Source: Orthonyx spaldingii (taxonomy: Eukaryota; Chordata; Aves; Passeriformes; Orthonychidae). Taken from it: DNA of 64,000 bases. Shown here piece by piece: positions 58,331 through 64,000 of the stretch. Position 1 is the first letter of the stretch. Each line of letters opens with the position of its first letter. Where the stretch lies: NCBI GenBank assembly GCA_013397795.1, contig VZTJ01000086.1, positions 565,626 through 629,625 on the forward strand, given 5' to 3'. The notes under the pieces were generated by a model that saw nothing but the letters and a program-made list of their open reading frames with translations, did not search any database and was not told the origin of the DNA. The position numbers and the translations under genes were made by a program.

Positions 58331-59729
58331 CGTGGCCGTGCGGTGTTTGGTGTCGCGGTTCTCTGCTGGGGCTGAAGGAGCTGGGGATGGAGGAGGTGTC
58401 CTCCTTCATGCAAGCACAGCTGGCACACCCCAAGCAGTCATCCCCCCTGTGGGGTGCAGGGGGGGATCTGAGACCCCAAACCAAGACAGCTTCTCCAGGG
58501 AGGCAGCACCGTGGAGCTGCGGGCAGGATGCCAGGTCTGGTGGTGCTCCGGTCCCCAGGGCAGGAGGACCTCAGGCAGTTTCTGTGCAGAAACCACCCTG
58601 TGATGGCTGCAGAGACATCCCAGTCTCCTGCAGAGCCGCAGCAGGGCGGCCAGCCAGGGCCCTTGGCCAGCTGGAGCCGCAGCTTTGCCTTGCTGGGGAC
58701 ACAGCTCATCCCGGGGTGGGCTGGCAGGATGCAGGGATGGGTATCAGCTTCCACCTACGGAGTCCTTTTCAAGGATGCTGCAGGGTAAATGTCCTCCTGC
58801 CCCAGCTCAGGCAGGGGAAGATCTCAGCGTGTGGTGGTAGGTGAGGAATTCTGGAATTCCCAGAGGTGAAGTGATGTGGATGTCAAGCCTTTATCATGGA
58901 TAAAGCACCTCCCATGGTTCCTCTTCCTTGAGAAAAGCCCTTTTCAGCCTTGCTCTGGTGCAGAGACAACACAGCATCCCACAGACCTTGTGGGACCCTC
59001 CTCCCTGTCCCACACTCCAGCATGGGAAGTTTGTGGGGAAGAAGCCAACAAAGAGCTCATTCCCAGTGGAGAATGTGTAAAGAGACGAGGTGTCCTTAGC
59101 TCAAATTCGAAAACTCCACAACCTTTTGGAAGAACTTCAGCCAAGGCTGGAATTCGGCCTGGAAAGCTGCCATAATGTGTGTGACACAGGGAAGGTCACC
59201 TGGCCAGCTGCAGGGAGCAGAACTTGGGAGCCTTATTTAGGTTAATGGTCCCGGCTGAGCTGTCCCAGCAGCCCCAGGCTCCAGCCTGAGCCAAGCCAGG
59301 TGTGTGACAGTGAGCATCCCCCACAGCTGCCCTTGCCTGGGGACCCCAGGAGATCTGCATCGGTCCCATCCAGCTGCCGTGGGACTGCCAAAACCACAAC
59401 CAAGCTGGTGTCAGCTCAGCCCAGGACACACTGGGGAGCACCCACTGATGGCCCAGGCATGCTGGAGATGCTGGATGTCTCTAACACCTGGCACCGGGCT
59501 GGCTTGTCCCCACAGCTCCTGGGCTGCCATGTGTCCCTACTAAGGAAACCTGAGCAGATCCCAGCCTCCCCTTGGAGTGGTGGGTGTGAACTGCGTCCCC
59601 TCTCAGCAACCAGGATTCGGTGCTGCTGGAGGTTCCCACCCCACCACCAAGGTCCTCGCAGCCTCCTGTGCCAAGCCCGGTGCCCTCGCTGTGCCGGCGG
59701 TGGGAGCAGGGAGGTCACGCCTGGCCGGC
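58331..59729. other. Gene-free GC-rich stretch
   Basis: No supported gene. Frames up to 181 codons are unsupported. Confidence 0.45.
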
Positions 59730-59870
59730 GGCGCTCGCGGCGCAGCCGCCATCCGGCTCAGCTGAAGCACATTTTGTTCGGCGCTTCCTGCATCCTGCCC
59801 CATCCCCACGCCGGGGGGGCAGGTCAGCCCGGGGTCAGCTGCTAATTGCAGCCCGGGGGACAGCAGGACG
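59730..59870. promoter_or_regulatory. Small CpG-rich candidate element
   Basis: GGCGCTCGCGGCGCAGCCGC, CACATTTTGTTCGGCGC and CAGCTGCTAATTGCAGCCCG lie within 140 bp. Confidence 0.3.
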
Positions 59871-60179
59871 GGATGACCACCAACCCACCGCGCCCGGCTG
59901 AGAGCCGGCACGGGGGACACAGAACGGGTCACACACTGCAGCCAAGCCCAGCACCCCACGGTGTACTGGGGTGCCCCTGTGACAGGATCCATCCTCTCCA
60001 AGCCAGGCCCCTCCACATGGAAAACACCGCTGGCATAGCCACTGGACCAGCCCCACACCAGGGACTGGCCTCACCTGGCCTTGCTTGCTGGCACCTTCCC
60101 ACGCCACCAAGGCCGAGAGGGGATGGGGACACGGCGGTGCCCTCTGTGACAGCATGCCCTAGGGCCACAGGCAGGTTTG
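59871..60179. other. Gene-free stretch
   Basis: Ordinary GC-rich sequence; nothing further seen. Confidence 0.45.
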
Positions 60180-60320
60180 GTTGCCCTTCTGCTAACTCTG
60201 TTTAATGAGGATGTTAATTAAGAGAGACTCGAGGCCAGCCCTAGTGGTAGCGCCCAGGGTTGTCCCTCAGCGCCGTGCCGAGCTCGTTATCATCATCCCA
60301 TGCGCCCTGTGTCACCTGGC
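60180..60320. promoter_or_regulatory. Candidate regulatory block
   Basis: CTGTTTAATGAGGATG, GTTAATTAAGAGAGACTCG, GAGCTCGTTATCATCATCCC and CCCATGCGCCC (NRF1-like GCGC) sit together with CpGs kept. Confidence 0.36.
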
Positions 60321-61959
60321 TGCCAGCGGGCACCCTGGGGACAGCAGCCCTGGGTGCCACTTCCCCAGCAGCAGCCGCCGTGGGGACAGCCCAGCACAGG
60401 GACTGTGCCTGACAGAGGGTGAGCATGGAGGAGAGGATGGGTTCACCCTCGGGGGATGCCTGAGGTCCTGCTCGTTAGGCAAGGCTCCAGGCCAGCGCAG
60501 GGCCATCCTCCTACACACGCCCCTGGCAGGCAGGGATGCAGCCCAGCACGGGGGTGAGCTGCGAGTGGGGTGGAGAGCACCCAGCACCCCATATCCCACC
60601 TCCCCACCACCCCATCCCACTCACAGGCAGGGGTTGAATCCCACATCTGGTTCTTTTCTCCCAAACCTCTTTTCGTGCATGGGGAAGCCCCTGCTCTCTT
60701 TGTCCCCTGCTAATGTCCCCTGCTAACGCCTGTGTCCTCCCTGGCCGCTGCACATGCCTGCACTCTCCTCCCCTGCCAGTGCCCATCTCCCCTGCTAACA
60801 CCCACAGTCCCACCAGTGCCAGTGCCCTGCCAGCGTGGCACAGCAGGGTTTGCCATTTCCCCAAGCGCTGCTCCGTGCCAACAACAGCCCCGAGCACAGC
60901 CCTGGTGTGGGTGGCACAGCCAGACCAGGGTGACATTCCCAGCAGTCCCCAGCCCCACTGTGGGTGGGATGAAGCAGCACCTCCCCTGCAGCTCCCCAGG
61001 GGATCAGAGCTGGGGAGGGGGCTCTGCGTGCTGCTCCCCAGGACACTCTCCCAGCATGGGGCAGGGGCTGGCTCGCTCCGGGTGCCAGGACTGTGCCTTC
61101 ACACAGCCCCAACCCTTAGCCACAGTCGTAAAGAAACCAGCCAGACTCCTTTTTCCCAGAACAGTCCCCACCACATTCCTGCTAAGTGATTTCGCCTGTG
61201 CGAGCAACACTGAGCAACACGGACTGGGAACCAGCTCCCAGCAGCCCCTGGCCAGTGCCACCCTGGTCTGAGCAGAGCCGGGCACGCCACGCACCAGAGC
61301 CCTGCTGGGGCACGACCAGCGTCCGTCTGTCCCTGCAGGCCTCGAGCTGTGTCCCTGGCCACGCTGGCCCGGCTCCATCACTGTCACCGTGTGCTCCAGT
61401 CGTGCCCACACACAGCCCCGGGTTCAGGCACTGCTGTGACCGGGCCTGGGCTCCAAACCATGCGGAGCTGCAGGGGCAGCCAGGGGGAATGCTGCTGGAG
61501 AGGGCGTTCGGGGCAGCTTTCCCCAAGGACTTTCTGCTCCATCCCAGCAGGTCGCTGCCGGGCAGGGACAGAGCCCACGTCACCCCCCTCCTCCGGGTGC
61601 ACATCTGGCCAGCAGATGCCGGCCCAAACGCTGGCTGGAGCCGGGGACAAAGGCTCTCGCTACCTCCTCCTGGCAAGACAGAGCCAGCGCTGCCGAGTCC
61701 AGGCGGATCTACCTCTTGCCAGGCTGGGATGACCCTGGAGAACCTCCAGGGGACTGCTAGGAGGTTCCCAGCCCACCTGCCTGGCATGATTCCCAGCACA
61801 GCACCCCAAGCACTGGCAGGAACCCATGGCTTGTCCATGGGCTGAGCCCATCCAACATCCCCTCCATCCCAGACAGCTCCAGCTGATCCGGTACCGACAC
61901 GAGGCCAGGCTGGAAAGCCATGTGGAGCCCACTCACCTTTGGGAGCTCATTTTTGACTT
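60321..61959. other. Gene-free GC-rich stretch
   Basis: No supported gene. Opposed frames of 218 and 219 codons (61182-61845) occupy both strands of the same interval, which is typical of GC-rich non-coding DNA. Confidence 0.45.
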
Positions 61960-62150
61960 GTCCCAACACCACAAGCCTCACCACAGTTCTCCATGGCACA
62001 TTAATATTATTTTACCAAAACAAATGGTGTTGGCACTGCTGGGTAAGACTCCAGGCAGGTCAAGCTGGGAAATATCCCCGGGAGGAGCCGAGACTGGCTT
62101 AGCCCAGCCACTGCTGGGATTAACCGTGGGGATTTAGCAGCCGGGGCGAC
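61960..62150. promoter_or_regulatory. Candidate regulatory block near the gene end
   Basis: GGCACATTAATATTATTTTA, CCAAAACAAATGGTG, TGGGATTAACCGTGGGG and GGATTTAGCAGCC occur just downstream of the minus-strand gene's 3' end. It is a possible downstream enhancer. Confidence 0.36.
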
Positions 62151-62337
62151 TCCAGCTCAGCTCATGACACCGTCCCACCACGCTCCGGCATCGGCACTGG
62201 CGAGGTCCCCGCAGCTGACAGGAGGCCACCACCGTGGCACATGGGCCACCACCACTGCTGGGTGGCCTGGAGGGCTGGACAGAGGGGTGGGAGAGAAATA
62301 ACCAAGCTGGAAATCATGACACAAAACATGCATTCAT

Positions 62338-62343
62338 TTTATT
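62338..62343 (-). terminator. Distal polyadenylation signal AATAAA
   Basis: The minus strand reads AATAAA here, at the end of the AT-rich block and directly before composition returns to GC-rich. It is the best candidate for the distal poly(A) signal of the right-hand gene. Confidence 0.45.
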
Positions 62344-62484
62344 CACAAAAACAGCCTGGATCGCTAAAACATTACAAACAGCATTTCAATTTAATGATGG
62401 AGAGAGAGCTGGAGAGACGGGGGGTGAACAGAAGAGAAATTTCACTTTGCGTAACTGCTTCAGCACAGGTCCTGCAATATTTGT

Positions 62485-62490
62485 TTTATT
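62485..62490 (-). terminator. Proximal alternative polyadenylation signal AATAAA
   Basis: This is a second AATAAA on the minus strand, about 150 bases upstream of the distal one and preceded by A-rich sequence. It could give a shorter 3' UTR. Confidence 0.3.
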
Positions 62491-62605
62491 TTGATTTTAA
62501 CTTCTGTAAGTTTACAAAAATTACTTCTAGGAGTAAACCGTTGCAATTAGGAGGATTTTCTGTACGCAGCGTTTCTTGTTCTATATTAATAAACTAACAA
62601 CAACT

Positions 62606-62646
62606 CTTTTTTTTGCCTTTTTTTTACTCTTTTTTTTCCTTTTTTT
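62606..62646. repeat. T-rich tract inside the 3' UTR
   Basis: Several runs of T separated by short GCC, ACTC and CC breaks; on the transcript strand this is A-rich. It is low complexity within the UTR. Confidence 0.85.
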
Positions 62647-63075
62647 GAATTCCGCCAGTTGTGTAGCAATTGTTTTCTTCCACCTTTTATACCGACCCTC
62701 TTGGGGGTTAAACTTCCAGAGGTGAATGGCGAGGAGAAGGGATACTACATCGCTTTAAACATATTCTCATTTATAAACATGAAGTTGAGGCATTCTAGAA
62801 ACTATCCACTCTATTGTATGATGGGAAAGAATCAAATAAAAAGTATAAATGAGGGTGCAATTAAACAACTGTGCTAAATTACAGTAGTGCTTATTAGTAA
62901 CTAGATTTTAAAAGGTTACTGTAAATTTACATTCCCTACACAAGTACTGCATCTTTCACACATAAACAACATCAACACCAAAACACAGAAAGAAACTGAT
63001 TGTCCATACTCTGTCTATTAAGTCTTGGTACTTTACAGATCCATTGTTTTTTTCTTTTAATTATTTTTTTGTTTT

Positions 63076-63081
63076 TTATTT
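63076..63081 (-). terminator. Early polyadenylation signal candidate AATAAA
   Basis: An AATAAA hexamer on the minus strand lies about 240 bases after the candidate stop, inside A/T-rich low-complexity sequence. It may be chance. If used, it gives a 3' UTR of only about 260 bases. Confidence 0.2.
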
Positions 63082-63130
63082 GAAAAGCAGTTAAATGTCT
63101 GACTAGGACTCGAAGATGTTAAAACGAACG

Positions 63131-63175
63131 CAAAAAAAAAAGAAAAAAAAAAAGAAGAAAAAAAATTATAAAAAC
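63131..63175. repeat. A-rich tract inside the 3' UTR
   Basis: Runs of A broken by G and T on the plus strand (T/C on the transcript strand). Read as mRNA this is a U-rich stretch that could bind ELAV-type proteins; that role is inference. Confidence 0.85.
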
Positions 63176-63319
63176 AGGAATGAGATTTGCGAGAAAATAT
63201 TTTTGGTTCTAAAGAGACACAGGTGCATCCATTCATTTCAGCCAAAAATCCCTTGCCTGAGACAACACAAGCAAGCAGTGACATTGCACTTGGATGACAG
63301 AGCTTTGGGATTCCCGTTC

Positions 63320-63364
63320 CTACTGGAACCATCTGAACGCGGCTCCTGTAGGAAGCATCACCTT
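63320..63364 (-). CDS. Candidate terminal coding exon segment, 14 codons and stop (gene not recognised)
   Basis: Read on the minus strand, a long pyrimidine tract ends in TTTCCAG just before 63364. From there a phase-0 frame reads KVMLPTGAAFRWFQ and stops at TAG (63322-63320). The segment is too short for a standard ORF search. The call rests on the strong acceptor, the immediate stop and the AT-rich UTR-like kilobase that follows. The other phases are a stop after one codon, or a longer frame that runs into poly-Lys/Phe-type sequence in the A/T-rich tract and is therefore unlikely. Upstream coding exons would lie beyond position 64000. I could not assign the peptide to a family, so no function is offered. 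The downstream regulatory-looking landscape suggests a developmental gene, but that is inference. Confidence 0.45.
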   Translation of the reverse strand, partial: KVMLPTGAAFRWFQ

Positions 63365-63415
63365 CTGGAAAGGAAGAGAGACAGGGAGGGGGGACAGAAG
63401 AAGAAGGGACAAGGC
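63365..63415 (-). promoter_or_regulatory. Splice acceptor with long polypyrimidine tract
   Basis: On the minus strand, about 45 bases are almost pure C/T (CCCTTCTTCTTCTG, then CCCCCCTCCC, then CTCTCTTCCTTTC), ending in CAG at 63367-63365. This is the best-formed 3' splice site I noticed in the window, and it supports the terminal exon. Confidence 0.5.
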
Positions 63416-64000
63416 GTTAGGTCGGGTCCGGCACAGGCGTGCAGCACCAGGGCTGGGCACCCACCCCTCACCCCCACCCTGGCACCCCGGCCCCAGCCTT
63501 GGGACAGCTCCAGCCCAGGCTCAGCACCCTTGGATGCAGCTGCACATCCCAAGATTCCCAATCCACGATGCCAGCAGGAGGGAGACGGGGGACCCCCTGC
63601 TGCCAGCCCCCCTCCCTGGCCGGGCACCAGCACAGCAGCTTGGCCATCGTTCCCACATCCCCCTGCCCCCTGTCCCCGCGCTGCAGCCCCCAACAAGGGC
63701 ACAGCCCCTGACTTCCCCTCTGGCCAGCAGTGAGCACGAGGGCCAGGCCATGGGCAGTCATCATGGCCTGGCACAGCCCCTCACTGCCAGCCCTCACAGT
63801 CCCTGCCATGGACAGACAGACGGACACCCAGAGGACAGAAGCCCAGCCACCAGATGGGTTTAGGAGCACATTTGAATGGAAACTGGGGCAGGGAGTGAGC
63901 TGGACGGGCTTGGGGACACCAGTGCAGGAGCTGCTCAAGACATGGGGAACATCAGCCTCAAGGAACAACCTTGACCCCAACAGAGCAACCCTGGGCACCA
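63416..64000 (-). other. Presumed last intron of the right-hand gene
   Basis: This GC-rich sequence lies upstream (minus sense) of the acceptor. Open frames up to 176 codons exist, but they overlap, show no family signature and read as low-information S/P/G/W-rich peptide, so I treat the stretch as intron. No donor site is assigned, because it should lie beyond the window. Confidence 0.35.

Larger units (their letters stand above)
62318..63319 (-). other. Candidate 3' untranslated region of the minus-strand gene
   Basis: About 1 kb after the candidate stop codon is sharply AT-rich, while DNA on both sides is GC-rich. It holds T/A homopolymer runs, ATTTA-like segments and several minus-strand AATAAA signals (63081-63076, 62490-62485, 62343-62338). 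The last is followed within about 20 bases by a return to GC-rich sequence, so I place the main cleavage site near 62318-62325. Earlier signals would give shorter alternative 3' ends. Long AT-rich 3' UTRs of this kind are common for regulatory genes. The exact ends are inferred. Confidence 0.5.

Noticed and set aside
63057..63332. 91-codon minus frame as an alternative C-terminus of the right-hand gene
   Set aside because: It runs through the A/T-rich tract into F/S/K/N homopolymer-like text, which is expected of UTR rather than protein.
1..64000. tRNA, rRNA and well-known microRNA sequences
   Set aside because: I looked for A/B-box tRNA cores, rRNA words and common microRNA seeds with hairpins, and saw none. 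A covariance-model search could still find divergent ones.
1..64000. A new bacterial-type defence or mobile system
   Set aside because: The window is vertebrate nuclear DNA with CR1 elements; no operon-like gene order or prokaryotic gene is present.

Overview
The window looks like vertebrate nuclear DNA, most likely from a bird. The main reason is a set of short, 5'-truncated CR1 retroposon ends. Several keep the diagnostic 3' tail, and one ends in five copies of an 8-bp unit (GATTCTGT). The overall high GC, the compact spacing and the absence of mammalian SINE/LINE families also fit a bird, probably a GC-rich microchromosome. I cannot tell the species from sequence alone, and another sauropsid is possible.

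Almost the whole window is free of recognisable protein-coding genes. Many open frames of 60 to 387 codons exist, but they overlap on all frames, have no family signature, are rich in S/P/G/R/W/C as GC-rich non-coding DNA is, or are made of simple repeats. The only gene evidence I trust is at the right end, on the minus strand. At 63364-63320 a very good splice acceptor leads into a 14-codon terminal coding segment. About 1 kb of abruptly AT-rich sequence follows down to about 62320 and ends at AATAAA signals, so it looks like a 3' UTR. Sequence from 63367 to the window edge would be the last intron. I do not recognise the gene. If this is right, positions 1 to about 62300 lie downstream of that gene, or between it and its neighbour.

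The gene-free part is patterned. Stretches of ordinary GC-rich DNA alternate with blocks of about 100-700 bp that look different: AT-richer, with preserved CpGs and repeated homeodomain-type cores (TAATTA, ATTAAT, TGATTA/TGATTG), CCAAT boxes or MEF2-like sites. The clearest blocks are at 14400-14770, 15595-16345, 21850-22540, 25080-25345, 29735-29945, 31885-32040, 41340-41690, 48440-48790, 49560-49830, 50020-50160, 50560-50740, 55280-55560, 58050-58330, 60180-60320 and 61960-62150. This is how conserved non-coding enhancers around a developmental regulator gene look, but conservation cannot be shown from one sequence. CpG-island-like segments lie at about 30350-31880, 35390-35680, 48990-49200 and 49855-50560.

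Repeats: ten CR1 or CR1-like fragments, a 500-bp degenerate GGGAT/GGAAT tract with a pure (ATGGG)12 core, a 19-bp minisatellite, an 18-bp CA-rich tandem, and a (GGAGA)n run that goes straight into a 204-base assembly gap (54996-55199). I found no rRNA, tRNA, recognised microRNA, CRISPR array, bacterial gene or viral gene, and no new gene system I could defend. The items most worth following are the right-hand gene, the regulatory-looking blocks, the orphan CpG islands, and a diverged homeodomain-site-rich segment present twice at about 47.5 and 48.7 kb.
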